The notes: generated by a model not told the origin, from the sequence alone. Counted from the stretch's first letter, positions 34,933-44,730 are shown. The stretch is 48,709 nt of DNA from CBDCOD01 sp965219665 (GCA_965219665.1 CBDCOD010000008.1:1-48709), one strand, 5' to 3'. Program-made: numbers and translations.

Positions 34933-36787
34933 ATTATCCCTTTTATATAAGGCACAGCAAAGTTATAAGAATATTGTAAATCTACATTATTCAAGATTTC
35001 TCATATTGCTGCTCTTTTTCACAGTCACTAGCGTTGTGCTTATAGGCAAGATCATTCATTTGCAGTTTTTTGAATATACAAAATATCAACTACAGTCTAA
35101 ACAAAACCGTTTAGAGTCCCTCCCAATCTCTCCAGTGCGCAATAATATTTACGATCGCAATGGAGAATTATTAGCTAGTAATATCCTTCACTACTCTGTA
35201 GAAGTGCATCCATGGTCTATACCGAAACAGCAACATGCATCCGTTGTGGATCGGCTAACACATATCTTAAGCCTTGATACGGCGCAGGTAAAACAGCTGA
35301 GAACTGATCTAAAAACACGCAAAAAAACGGCTGTCATTGCTACCAATTTGACTGAAGAGGCAGTTGCACATATTGCTCCTCAACTTTCCAATGTTCCCGG
35401 TATTCAAGTGAATGCAGATTTTCATCGCTTCTATCCCTATAAGCAGTACGCAGCCCATGTCATTGGCTATACACAAATCCCCAATAAAAAAGACCTGGCA
35501 AGCAATTCATTCAACAGTTTACAAGGCATTAATCGTGTAGGAAGAACTGGGGTTGAGCTCTACTATGATAAATGGCTACGCGGTACTGCAGGGGCTGCTA
35601 CTATTGAACAAAATGCTAAAGGTGTTTACGTTCGTGAAGTAGGCAGAGTAGAAGCCCTGAACGGCAAACCACTGTATCTGACCATTGATATTAGACTACA
35701 AAAATATATTGCCGACTTACTGAGCCCATTCAAAGGGTCTGCGATTGTTATGGATAACCATAATGGTGAAATTATCGCTATGGTCAGTGTCCCTAACTTT
35801 GATTTGAACGTTGTTTCAAGACTCAGTGACTCTACCACCTATAAAACCTATCTGAACGATCCACGCAAGCCTTTTATCAATCGTAGTATTCATGGGGCTT
35901 ATCCACCTGGATCAACTTTTAAGCCTTTTGTTGCTCTTGCCGGCTTAGAGCACAATTTACTCAATGCAAGAAAATCCTTTTTTGCAGGGCCCAGTTATAA
36001 GCCTCCTGGAAAAACGAAACGTATTTTTTATGACTGGCGAAAAGATGGGCACGGCTGGGTCAACTTAGAACGTGCATTAGCTCAGTCCTGTGATGTTTAT
36101 TTCTATGATCTTTCCTATAGAGTGGGGATAGATAGACTGAATGACTATATATCACAATTCTACTTTGGATTACCAACAGGGATTGACTTGCCGAATGAAG
36201 ATAGTGGACTATTACCCTCTCGTGCTTGGAAGCAAAAAGAAAAATCTGTGCGCTGGTATCCCGGAGAAACCATCATTTTTGGTATTGGACAAGGCTATCT
36301 GCTTGCTACTCCACTACAAATGGCCGTCAATACTGCGGCCATAGCTAATTTAGGATATCTGATTACACCTAAATTAGCTATGGGTGCTGCCACTTCTCAC
36401 TACCCTAAGCCAACGCAACTACAAAAGCATATCCCAATTAGGTCTATACAAAATTGGTTAGATGTTACTAAGGGTATGTTTAGTGTGACTAATCAAAACT
36501 TTGGGAGTGCCCATAAAATCATGGTAGGGGCAACTTATACCATGGCAGGTAAAACAGGAACTTCGCAGGTGGTCGGGCTCTCTCAAGACCCAGAAAAGCG
36601 TGAGCAGCAAAAAAAAGAACTCTCTGAAGCATTCAAAGATCATTCTCTTTTTGTTGGCTTTGCACCGCATAAGGAGCCACGCATCACAATTGCTGTTATT
36701 ATTGAAAATGGTGGCGGTGGGGGAGCACTTGCTGCACCACTAACCAGAGATATAGCAGATAAATATTTTGATTTATATCCACTATAA
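34925..36787 (+). CDS. mrdA: Penicillin-binding protein 2 (transpeptidase)
   Basis: Cross-links peptidoglycan in the lateral wall, working with RodA. 620 aa. One N-terminal membrane anchor (about 24-46), a dimerisation/pedestal region with NIYDRNGELLA, then the transpeptidase: Ser330 and Lys333 in PPGSTFKP, the second motif as SCD in AQSCDVYFYD, and KTGTSQVVG near the C-terminus. GTG start inside the end of mreD. rodA follows after 8 bp. Confidence 0.97.
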   Translation: MSKLSLLYKAQQSYKNIVNLHYSRFLILLLFFTVTSVVLIGKIIHLQFFEYTKYQLQSKQNRLESLPISPVRNNIYDRNGELLASNILHYSVEVHPWSIPKQQHASVVDRLTHILSLDTAQVKQLRTDLKTRKKTAVIATNLTEEAVAHIAPQLSNVPGIQVNADFHRFYPYKQYAAHVIGYTQIPNKKDLASNSFNSLQGINRVGRTGVELYYDKWLRGTAGAATIEQNAKGVYVREVGRVEALNGKPLYLTIDIRLQKYIADLLSPFKGSAIVMDNHNGEIIAMVSVPNFDLNVVSRLSDSTTYKTYLNDPRKPFINRSIHGAYPPGSTFKPFVALAGLEHNLLNARKSFFAGPSYKPPGKTKRIFYDWRKDGHGWVNLERALAQSCDVYFYDLSYRVGIDRLNDYISQFYFGLPTGIDLPNEDSGLLPSRAWKQKEKSVRWYPGETIIFGIGQGYLLATPLQMAVNTAAIANLGYLITPKLAMGAATSHYPKPTQLQKHIPIRSIQNWLDVTKGMFSVTNQNFGSAHKIMVGATYTMAGKTGTSQVVGLSQDPEKREQQKKELSEAFKDHSLFVGFAPHKEPRITIAVIIENGGGGGALAAPLTRDIADKYFDLYPL

Positions 36788-36795
36788 AGCAGCGC

Positions 36796-37902
36796 ATGTA
36801 TACGATACCACCTATTAAAAAAGGATTGTCTATCAACTTAGATGCTTTTTTAACAATTGGCTTTCTTTTGATGACTATGACTTCACTGGTACTCCTGTAC
36901 AGTGCTGGCGGCGGAGAATTAGTTTACATCAAGAAACAGTTTATTAATGCCTGTATTGCATTTGCAGCCTTAATTTTTATTGCGCAAGTACCCGTCCGAT
37001 TTATTCACCGCATAGTGCCATTTTGCTATTTTCTAGGTGTTCTGGCGCTAATATTTGTACTCACCAGCGGACATGCTGGCAAAGGTGCGCAGCGATGGAT
37101 TAATTTGGGATTTATTACTATACAGCCTTCTGAATTTATGAAGATATTGTTACCATTGATGCTTGCTTGGTGGCTCGATAAAACAATCAACACCTCACCA
37201 TCCTATTTCGCTTGGATAGGCTTTGCGATTATTAGCGCAATCCCTCTATCTCTCGTCATACTACAGCCTGATTTAGGCACCAGCATCATGATTGCAACTA
37301 CTGCAATATTTATTATCGTGTTATCGGGCATTTCTTGGAAAATTCTTTTTGCAGCAGGTAGTGTTGCCATCGCTTCACTTCCTCTACTCTGGATGAATAT
37401 GCATGCCTATCAAAAATCACGTGTCTTAACATTCTTAGACCCTGCTAAAGACCCATTGGGGGCAGGATATCAAATTATCCAATCACAAATTGCTATCAGT
37501 ACGGGGAGATTAGAGGGCAAAGGCTGGCTTAACGGTACGCAGTCACAGCTTAACTTTGTCCCTGAGCAACATACTGATTTTATTTTTTCTATATTGGCAG
37601 AAGAATTTGGTTTTTTAGGGGTTATCGCCCTATTCGCATTACTATTTGCTATCCTCCTTAGAGGACTATCCATTGCCTACCACTCAGAAAACACTTTTAC
37701 AAGACTGCTTTCTGCAACGCTCATAGCGGGATTTTTTCTTAACTGTATTGTCAATATCGCTATGGTGGTAGGTCTGCTTCCAATAGTAGGACTTCCGCTA
37801 CCCTTTATTAGTTATGGAGGCAGTTCGCTGTTGACACACGCCATTGGCTTTGGTATATTGATGAGTTGTTGCAAAACCAAGTTATATTGGCTGCGCAAAT
37901 AG
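36796..37902 (+). CDS. rodA: Peptidoglycan glycosyltransferase RodA
   Basis: SEDS-family glycan polymerase of the elongasome. 368 aa, about ten membrane spans. GKGAQRWINLGFITIQPSEF is the SEDS signature; ILQPDLGTSIMI carries the conserved Asp, QLNFVPEQHTDFIFSILAEE the periplasmic loop, and LPLPFISYGGSS the C-terminal motif. It forms the pair with PBP2 encoded just upstream. Confidence 0.97.
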   Translation: MYTIPPIKKGLSINLDAFLTIGFLLMTMTSLVLLYSAGGGELVYIKKQFINACIAFAALIFIAQVPVRFIHRIVPFCYFLGVLALIFVLTSGHAGKGAQRWINLGFITIQPSEFMKILLPLMLAWWLDKTINTSPSYFAWIGFAIISAIPLSLVILQPDLGTSIMIATTAIFIIVLSGISWKILFAAGSVAIASLPLLWMNMHAYQKSRVLTFLDPAKDPLGAGYQIIQSQIAISTGRLEGKGWLNGTQSQLNFVPEQHTDFIFSILAEEFGFLGVIALFALLFAILLRGLSIAYHSENTFTRLLSATLIAGFFLNCIVNIAMVVGLLPIVGLPLPFISYGGSSLLTHAIGFGILMSCCKTKLYWLRK

Positions 37903-37945
37903 TTGAAAACATGAACATTTCTACTCTAAGCATCGTAAGTCAGAT

Positions 37946-39016
37946 ATGTGTATAAAAAACGGTCACTGCTGGCTTATACTGCTGCTGCTTGTAGTCGGTA
38001 TATCTTCCTGCTCAAGCACACCTGAACCACGCTTACTCCATGCTGGATTGACTACTAAGAACGCCAGTACCTATAAGCCCTTTAAAGATTTACAGCACTT
38101 AGATGCAGAAGCACTCAATGCGTTCATACAGACAATGATACAGGAACATGATTTTCCACCTTCTATATTTCTAGCCCAACTAAAAAAATATGAATTTCAA
38201 CCTTCTTTAATACGTTCTCTTCGCCACACTGAAGCCTCTTCACAAAGCGTGAATAAGGTCAGGCAGAGAATGACTTGGGATACCTATCGCAATAAAGTAC
38301 TCACGCCAGAACGCATCTTAAAAGGTAAAGCATTTATTGAACAAAACCGAGATATGTTAGAGAACATTGAATCAGATTTCAGTATTCCCGCATCTGTTGT
38401 TGTTGCTATTATAGGCATTGAGACCAACTACGGAAACCACCTGGGGCAGTATCCTGTTATTGATACGCTGCTTACTCGATCCTTTCACCCACATGCGAGG
38501 CGCAAGCAATTCTTTAAAAGAGAGTTGGAAGCATTCTTAGTGCTAACCCAAAAACAACAATTATCTATACGAGAAGTTGGCTCAAAAGCAGGAGCTATAG
38601 GTGTTGGGCAGTTTATGCCCTCCTCATATAAACATTTTGCTATAGACTACGACCAAAATAATCGCATAGACTTCTTTAATCCGAAGTACGATGCAGTTGC
38701 CAGTGTTGCAAATTACCTCAAAGAAAACGGCTGGCAGGCACATAAGGCGATTGCCTACCCTCTCAAACCAAATAAAGATATACATTTTATGGCGCGTGTA
38801 AAATGGCGCTATTCTATCGGCAACCTACGTAAAAATTATGGACAATCACTACCAAATGTAGCACATAAGACCACTGGTAAAGTGTACCAGTTTACTTCAT
38901 CAGATGAAAGCGCTGAATTTTGGTTAGGTCTCAAAAATTACCATGTAATCAAGCGCTATAATAACAGCAATTACTATGCGCTATCGGTAGCACTTCTTGC
39001 TTCTGAATTACAGTAA
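37946..39016 (+). CDS. mltB: Lytic murein transglycosylase B, lipoprotein
   Basis: Cleaves glycan strands with formation of 1,6-anhydromuramic acid. 356 aa. The N-terminal LILLLLVVGISSC ends in a lipobox with Cys22, so it is probably anchored to the outer membrane. Catalytic Glu159 lies in AIIGIETNYGNHLGQ, and GAIGVGQFMPSSY is the second family motif. Genes for RodA and MltB are neighbours in other gammaproteobacteria, too. The last gene of this run; it converges with prfB with a 14 bp gap. Confidence 0.95.
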   Translation: MCIKNGHCWLILLLLVVGISSCSSTPEPRLLHAGLTTKNASTYKPFKDLQHLDAEALNAFIQTMIQEHDFPPSIFLAQLKKYEFQPSLIRSLRHTEASSQSVNKVRQRMTWDTYRNKVLTPERILKGKAFIEQNRDMLENIESDFSIPASVVVAIIGIETNYGNHLGQYPVIDTLLTRSFHPHARRKQFFKRELEAFLVLTQKQQLSIREVGSKAGAIGVGQFMPSSYKHFAIDYDQNNRIDFFNPKYDAVASVANYLKENGWQAHKAIAYPLKPNKDIHFMARVKWRYSIGNLRKNYGQSLPNVAHKTTGKVYQFTSSDESAEFWLGLKNYHVIKRYNNSNYYALSVALLASELQ

Positions 39017-39030
39017 TCTACTCTATTAGA

Positions 39031-40128
39031 TTAGACACCTCGCTTTAGGCTGGCTTCTATAAAAGCATCTAAGTCGCCGTCAAGAACAGCTTGTGTATTA
39101 CCCACCTCTATGCCAGTACGTAAATCCTTAATCCGCCCAGAGTCTAATACATAGGAACGTATTTGGCTACCCCAACCAATATCTGATTTGCTTTCTTCTA
39201 ACTGTTGTTTCTCTCCTTGGCGTTTTCTCAGTTCTAACTCATACAATTTAGCTCGCAGTTGCTTCATTGCCTCTGCTTTATTAGCATGCTGCGAGCGTGA
39301 ACTCTGACATTGGGTAACAATATTAGTAGGCATATGGGTTAGGCGAACTGCTGACTCTGTTTTATTAACATGCTGCCCACCAGCCCCTGAAGCACGATAT
39401 ACATCTACCCTAATATCTGCCGGATTAATATCTATTTCAATCGTATCATCTATTTCAGGAGATATAAAAACAGATGCAAACGATGTATGACGGCGACTGC
39501 CTGAGTCAAATGGGGATTTTCGAACCAAACGGTGTACTCCTGATTCTGTGCGCAACCAACCGTAGGCATAAGCCCCTTTGATATGTAGGGAAGCGCTTTT
39601 TATGCCAGCCACTTCACCATCAGATATATCATTTACTTCTACTTCAAAATCATGGCGTTCGCACCAACGCATATATTGCCTTAGCAGCATTTGTGCCCAA
39701 TCTTGGGCCTCGGTTCCCCCTGAACCTGACTGGATTTCTATGTAGCAGTTATTCGCATCCATCTGACCACAGAACATTCTTCTAAACTCTAAATTTTCCA
39801 AGCAGTCCTGTAGCGTATCAATTTCTTCAAGTAACTCTTCTGCCCCTTTAGAGTCATCATCATCTCGTAGCATTTCCCATATATCCACAGCATCACACAG
39901 ATTGGTTTTCAATCTATCTATTGACTGAATTTCTTCTTCTAAGAGGGATTTTTGACGGCTTAAGTCAGCACTTTTTTCAATATTTTGCCAAATATCTGGC
40001 TGTTCTAATTGCTTAATAATGGACTGTAACTGTGTACGCTTAGCCTCTAAATCTAAAAGAATAGTCAATTCCTGTAAGCGGGCTTGGTAAGAGCGTAGCC
40101 TATCTATGTAGAAGCTATACTCCATCAC
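39031..40128 (-). CDS. prfB: Peptide chain release factor 2
   Basis: Releases the peptide at UAA and UGA stops. 365 aa. The codon-recognition SPF is in RKSPFDSGSRRH and the catalytic GGQ in RASGAGGQHVNKTESAVR. The reading frame is continuous: at the place of the E. coli frameshift (CUU UGA C) the gene reads CTT TTA GAT, so no programmed frameshift is needed. The start may be either of two consecutive Met codons. Confidence 0.96.
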   Translation of the reverse strand: MMEYSFYIDRLRSYQARLQELTILLDLEAKRTQLQSIIKQLEQPDIWQNIEKSADLSRQKSLLEEEIQSIDRLKTNLCDAVDIWEMLRDDDDSKGAEELLEEIDTLQDCLENLEFRRMFCGQMDANNCYIEIQSGSGGTEAQDWAQMLLRQYMRWCERHDFEVEVNDISDGEVAGIKSASLHIKGAYAYGWLRTESGVHRLVRKSPFDSGSRRHTSFASVFISPEIDDTIEIDINPADIRVDVYRASGAGGQHVNKTESAVRLTHMPTNIVTQCQSSRSQHANKAEAMKQLRAKLYELELRKRQGEKQQLEESKSDIGWGSQIRSYVLDSGRIKDLRTGIEVGNTQAVLDGDLDAFIEASLKRGV

Positions 40129-40216
40129 GCGACCATTGCATTAGTGATACTTTTTTCCTCACTATATGAAAACAATTTAATGCCAGAAATCCCATAGTTA
40201 CGCAGGCAGCGGCAAA

Positions 40217-41284
40217 CTATGCACTAAAAATGGCATTTTTCACAGCCTGAAAGTCTACAGGAGTTTGTATAGGAACGTTGTTTTTGCACTGCTGAATAGC
40301 TGTATCAGGGTCCTTCATGCCATTGCCAGTCAGGGTGCATACAACGCGCGAACCTTCCTCAATACGCCCTGCGGAAACATCCTTTAATAGACCACACACC
40401 GATGCTGCAGAAGCTGGCTCACAGAATACTCCTTCTTCCTGTGCTAGGCGTTTCTGAGTAGCAAGTATATCATCATCATGCACCGCACCAAACCAGCCGC
40501 CTGACTCCGCTTTAGCTTGCTGAGCCAACTCCCAGCTTTGTGGATTTCCGATACGAATTGCTGTTGCTACTGTTTCAGGATCTTTAATTGGATGCCCTAC
40601 AATAAACGGTGCCGAGTCTTGAGCTTGGTAGCCAACCATAATAGGAGCACTACTCACAACGCCACTATCACGATACTCTTTATACCCCATCCAATGAGCG
40701 CTAATGTTGCCTGCGTTACCTAAAGGAAGGTAGTGATGTGTTGGCACACTATCCAGTTCATCTATGATTTCAAAGGCTGCTGTTTTCTGCCCTTGAAGGC
40801 GGTACGGATTAATAGAATTGACTACGGTTACTTCTGTTCCTTTTGCAACTTCCTTAACCAACTGCATGCCATCATCAAAATTCCCCTTAATTTGTATGAC
40901 TTTTGCGCCATACATGAGTGCTTGTGCCATTTTCCCCATGGCGATTTTACCTTCAGGAATCAATACAAATGCTTTAATACCTGCACGCGCAGCATACGCT
41001 GCAGCAGAGGCTGATGTATTCCCAGTGGAAGCACATATGATTGCTTCAGAACCTTCATTGACCGCCTGTGTTACAGCCATTGTCATACCGCGATCTTTGA
41101 AGGATCCTGTAGGATTAAGCCCTTCGTACTTGACATAAATATCTATGGGCAAGGACTTAGATATGTGCACCAAGTGAATCAAAGGTGTGCGTCCTTCTCC
41201 TAAACTAATGATACGGTCGTTCTCAGTAATGGGCAAACGGTCCCTATAACGTTCTATAAGACCAGTGTAGTGTTTTAATGACAT
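40217..41284 (-). CDS. thrC: Threonine synthase
   Basis: Converts O-phosphohomoserine to threonine with PLP. 355 aa, the shorter type. Lys63 in NPTGSFKDRGM binds PLP; SLGEGRTPLIHL is the opening motif, and LGNAGNISAHWMGY the phosphate-binding loop. Hom and Asd, two earlier pathway enzymes, are encoded 0.7 and 2.4 kb upstream on the same strand. Confidence 0.95.
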   Translation of the reverse strand: MSLKHYTGLIERYRDRLPITENDRIISLGEGRTPLIHLVHISKSLPIDIYVKYEGLNPTGSFKDRGMTMAVTQAVNEGSEAIICASTGNTSASAAAYAARAGIKAFVLIPEGKIAMGKMAQALMYGAKVIQIKGNFDDGMQLVKEVAKGTEVTVVNSINPYRLQGQKTAAFEIIDELDSVPTHHYLPLGNAGNISAHWMGYKEYRDSGVVSSAPIMVGYQAQDSAPFIVGHPIKDPETVATAIRIGNPQSWELAQQAKAESGGWFGAVHDDDILATQKRLAQEEGVFCEPASAASVCGLLKDVSAGRIEEGSRVVCTLTGNGMKDPDTAIQQCKNNVPIQTPVDFQAVKNAIFSA

Positions 41285-41427
41285 AAATGAAATGAAAAAA
41301 TGGTTATTTACAAAGTGGAATAATTACACTATTATGACTTTAAGTGAGAGCAACGCATGGCGCACAAAAAATAAAATTTAAGTGACAATCGCTAGTACAT
41401 TGATTCTCAAAGACGGGTATTATAATG

Positions 41428-41988
41428 CTATTGCTGGATAACAATATCGCTATCCACCGCAGATGAACTAAAGTGCTTCATAATCTGCTCCCACGTGGAT
41501 TGCTGCTGCATTATGTTCTCGCAGAGCCAACGCACTGCGCCTTCTCCGCCACGGACAGGCACCACTATATCGCTGCGACTACGCACCTCTGAGCAGGCAT
41601 TAAGCACGCTGCAAGCAACACCCACTTTTAACATAACGGGTAGATCAATAATATCATCCCCCACATAGGCTATCTGTGCATCATTTAAAGCCGTCTTTTT
41701 CTTGAAATTTTCATAAGCACTCAGCTTGTGCTCACTGCCAGGGTAGAAATGGGTAATCCCCAACCCTTCCATTCGTCTATGCAGTAGAGGCGAATTACGC
41801 GCGGTAATCACGCAAACTATGACACCACTTTGCATCAACAGTTTCATGCCTAAACCATCATGGGCATGAAAAGCTTTTATTTCATCGCCGCTATCTGAAA
41901 AATAGAGCTTTCCATCCGTCAAAACACCATCCACGTCCACAATAAGTGCACGAACACCCTGAAGGATTGCAATGTTATCTATGCTCAT
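41428..41988 (-). CDS. kdsC: KDO-8-phosphate phosphatase, HAD family
   Basis: Removes phosphate from 3-deoxy-D-manno-octulosonate-8-phosphate for the LPS core. 186 aa from the ATG at MSIDNIAIL; a longer frame runs into hom. The HAD motif I is VDVDGVLTDG (Asp18, Asp20), then VITARNSPLLHRRMEGLGI (motif II) and AYVGDDIIDLPVM (motif IV). DEIKAFHAHDGLGM is typical of KdsC. The start lies 8 bp after the hom stop. kdsD and lpt genes, its usual partners, are not here. Confidence 0.9.
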   Translation of the reverse strand: MSIDNIAILQGVRALIVDVDGVLTDGKLYFSDSGDEIKAFHAHDGLGMKLLMQSGVIVCVITARNSPLLHRRMEGLGITHFYPGSEHKLSAYENFKKKTALNDAQIAYVGDDIIDLPVMLKVGVACSVLNACSEVRSRSDIVVPVRGGEGAVRWLCENIMQQQSTWEQIMKHFSSSAVDSDIVIQQ

Positions 41989-41996
41989 ATACTCTG

Positions 41997-43295
41997 TTAG
42001 AATACCCTGATAAAGAAAGGGGCTTGACACAGGCTGACCTGCTCACAAATGCTTTGCAAGCCTTGCCTCAATTCATTTTCTTGTATCAAATTGGTCATAA
42101 TAAATACAGTTGCCTCACCCCCTTCAATCTCTGGTAAAGACTGATGAACAAATTCCATACTGATATTATGCTTAGCCAATGAGTCACTGATGCAACGCAT
42201 CACCCCCGGTTTGTCCATAACATTCAAGCGTAAGTAATATCGCATGCTGGTATGCTCAATGGACTGGTATTGCACAGCGCTCTCTATACTAAGAGATGAC
42301 AGAGGCGGCTGTATGTTTTGTATTGTGCAGCGCGCTATTTCGCATATATCAGCCACAACGGCTGACGCAGTTGGCAGACGTCCTGCTCCAGGGCCATAAT
42401 ACATACTCTCTCCTAGCATGTCGGACTCCACAAACACAGCATTCATAACACCAGACACTGTAGCAAGCGGGTTTTCTTTTCTCAACAAAGCGGGATGAAC
42501 ACGTAAAGAAACTGTATCACCAGTAATATCAGCAATACCTAAATGTTTTATGCTATAGCCCATCGTCTCAACTTGATGCAAATCTTCTAAAGTGATGCGC
42601 GTAATTCCCTCTGTGTAGACTTGGTCAAAATCTATATTTTGATTGGTTGCTAAAGCAGCTAATAATGTCAATTTATGTGCTGCATCAATGCCTTCAACAT
42701 CAAATTCAGGGTCTGCCTCCGCATATCCTAATCGTTGGGCATCTGCCAATACACTGGAGAAACCCATTTCATCAGACAACATCCGTGTAAGTATGTAATT
42801 ACATGTGCCATTAATAATGCCTGCAATGCGTGAAATATTATTTGCATTGAGCCCTTCACGCATCACTTTGATAATTGGGATGCCGCCAGCAACTGCTGCC
42901 TCAAATAGCAGTGGTACACCTTGTGCTTGGGCAATGGTATACAGCCTTTTACTGTGCTTAGCAAGTAGTGCCTTATTTGCTGTTATAACTGGTTTTTTAA
43001 CATTTAGTGCACTCTCGATTGCCTCTAGCGCTTCTGTTTCTCCACCTATTAACTCTATAACAATATCTACTTCAGGATCATGAATAACACTCTGAATATC
43101 CTCACTCAGACGTACCCCCTCTAAATCGCAATCGCGCGGCGCATGCTTATCACGCACTGCTGCGGCTATAATACGAATAGTACAGCCACTCTTAGTCGCA
43201 AGCAACTCCTGAGCATTTTGTATAATGTCCACCACACCTTTACCTACTGTGCCTAAACCCAGTAAACCGATTCCTATGCTATTTTCTTTTTTCAT
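41997..43295 (-). CDS. hom: Homoserine dehydrogenase
   Basis: Reduces aspartate semialdehyde to homoserine. 432 aa with the NAD(P)-binding GLLGLGTVGKGVVDII, FEAAVAGGIPIIK, the catalytic region GILNGTCN-like (GIINGTCNYILTRM) and YAEADPEFDVEGIDAAHK. A C-terminal ACT domain (about 350-432) suggests feedback control by threonine. It is not fused to aspartokinase. A GGAAG lies 9 bases before the ATG. Its start is 2 bp from the start of a gene on the other strand. Confidence 0.96.
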   Translation of the reverse strand: MKKENSIGIGLLGLGTVGKGVVDIIQNAQELLATKSGCTIRIIAAAVRDKHAPRDCDLEGVRLSEDIQSVIHDPEVDIVIELIGGETEALEAIESALNVKKPVITANKALLAKHSKRLYTIAQAQGVPLLFEAAVAGGIPIIKVMREGLNANNISRIAGIINGTCNYILTRMLSDEMGFSSVLADAQRLGYAEADPEFDVEGIDAAHKLTLLAALATNQNIDFDQVYTEGITRITLEDLHQVETMGYSIKHLGIADITGDTVSLRVHPALLRKENPLATVSGVMNAVFVESDMLGESMYYGPGAGRLPTASAVVADICEIARCTIQNIQPPLSSLSIESAVQYQSIEHTSMRYYLRLNVMDKPGVMRCISDSLAKHNISMEFVHQSLPEIEGGEATVFIMTNLIQENELRQGLQSICEQVSLCQAPFFIRVF

Positions 43296-43297
43296 TT

Positions 43298-43666
43298 ATG
43301 CACTTCCACGAACAAATTAACACTTCTGCGAATTTGGTAACTCGCATTAATCTGCCAACCTTTTGGGTTGGCTCCCAGCATATAACCCAAACAACTTGGG
43401 TTAGCCACGATACTATTCAAACATGGCATATTTCCAATGTACCTTTAACGCTTGGGGGAGTATCTGGCATGGTTGACTACAAGCCATCGATTATTTTATT
43501 TGGAACCGATGCGCATGACCCACACTGCCTGTTAGACAGCACAATAATCGCTCATCTACACCAACACAATATTGGTATTGAGTGCTGTAATTTACAATCT
43601 GCATGCCATACCTATAACCTGCTAATCAACGAAGGACGCCGTACCATACTGGCAACTATCTTTTAA
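43298..43666 (+). CDS. Mth938-like (DUF498/NDUFAF3-family) protein
   Basis: 122 aa of the Mth938-like domain family, which includes the human complex I assembly factor NDUFAF3; the bacterial role is not known. The conserved part is DYKPSIILFGTDAHDPH, GIECCNLQSACHTYNLLI and the final EGRRTILATIF. The N-terminal HFHEQINTSANLVTRI also fits the family, so the start is probably right, although no Shine-Dalgarno is visible. It lies alone on the plus strand between hom and asd. Confidence 0.85.
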   Translation: MHFHEQINTSANLVTRINLPTFWVGSQHITQTTWVSHDTIQTWHISNVPLTLGGVSGMVDYKPSIILFGTDAHDPHCLLDSTIIAHLHQHNIGIECCNLQSACHTYNLLINEGRRTILATIF

Positions 43667-43695
43667 CTCTCAGCAGATATAATTCGCAATACTCC

Positions 43696-44712
43696 CTATA
43701 GGTAATCAGCAAGCAAACATTCTGCTATTTGTACAGTATTAGTTGCCGCTCCCTTACGCAAATTATCGGAAACCACCCACATATTTAGGCCTAAGGGGTG
43801 TGATATATCTTCTCGAATCCGCCCAACAAAGACCGTATCTGACCCGGCTGCATCTAATGCAGTTGGATAGCCAGCATCTGCACGGGTATCTATCACCTGC
43901 ACCCCTGCTGCCCCTTGGAGCAGTGTGCGTGCTTCTTCAGCTGTTATTTTGCTGTTAGTCTCAAGGTGTATTGCTTCACTATGCCCGTAATACGCTGGAA
44001 CTCTGACTGCTGTTGGATTAACCGTAATCGTATCGTCTTCTAATATTTTTTGGGTTTCCAAAACCATTTTCATTTCTTCCTTAGTGTAGCCATTTTCCAT
44101 AAAGACATCTATATGCGGCAAACAATTAAACGCAATAGGCTTGGCATACACTTTAGCATGCACCTGCTCATTACGCAACATGGCTTCTGTCTGTGTTGTC
44201 AATTCATCAATGGCTGCTTTGCCGGAACCAGAAACGGCTTGATATGTTGCAACATTAATACGTTTGATGCCAACTGCTTGGTGGATAGGCGCTAAGGCGA
44301 CTAACATTTGAATAGTGGAGCAGTTAGGGTTCGCAATAATGCCACGCTTAGCAAAGCCTGCGATAGCATGTGCATTCACCTCTGGGACTACGAGCGGAAT
44401 ATCCTTCTCCATTCTAAAGTACGAGGTATTATCAACCACCACACAACCACTGGCTGCAGCTTTAGGCGCATACTCTGAAGAAACTGCAGCACCTGGGGAA
44501 AATAAACCAATAGAGGCTTTTGAAAAATCAAAGTGTGCAATATCCTCAACGATAACATCCTGACCTTTGAAACGAATAACTGTGCCAGCAGAGCGGTGGC
44601 TGGATAATGGATAAAACTGATCAACAGGAAAATCACGTTCCTCTAATAGCTGAACAATGGTGCGGCCAACCGCACCAGTAGCACCAGCAACACATATATT
44701 TACTTTTTTCAT
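43696..44712 (-). CDS. asd: Aspartate-semialdehyde dehydrogenase
   Basis: Makes aspartate semialdehyde for threonine, methionine, lysine and diaminopimelate. 338 aa. VAGATGAVGRTIVQLL binds NADP, Cys131 in IIANPNCSTIQM is the nucleophile, and VPAYYGHSEAIHLE carries the catalytic His. The sequence follows the shorter Asd type rather than the E. coli type. bactofilin precedes it by 18 bp on the same strand. Confidence 0.96.
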   Translation of the reverse strand: MKKVNICVAGATGAVGRTIVQLLEERDFPVDQFYPLSSHRSAGTVIRFKGQDVIVEDIAHFDFSKASIGLFSPGAAVSSEYAPKAAASGCVVVDNTSYFRMEKDIPLVVPEVNAHAIAGFAKRGIIANPNCSTIQMLVALAPIHQAVGIKRINVATYQAVSGSGKAAIDELTTQTEAMLRNEQVHAKVYAKPIAFNCLPHIDVFMENGYTKEEMKMVLETQKILEDDTITVNPTAVRVPAYYGHSEAIHLETNSKITAEEARTLLQGAAGVQVIDTRADAGYPTALDAAGSDTVFVGRIREDISHPLGLNMWVVSDNLRKGAATNTVQIAECLLADYL

Positions 44713-44730
44713 ATCTTCTAAATTATCCTA

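Noticed and set aside
39015..39030. Hairpin TAATCTA/TAGATTA between mltB and prfB as a terminator
   Set aside because: AT-only weak stem without a T-run; it overlaps the mltB stop and could be chance.
39031..40128. prfB programmed frameshift
   Set aside because: The frame is continuous with CTT TTA GAT at the usual site.
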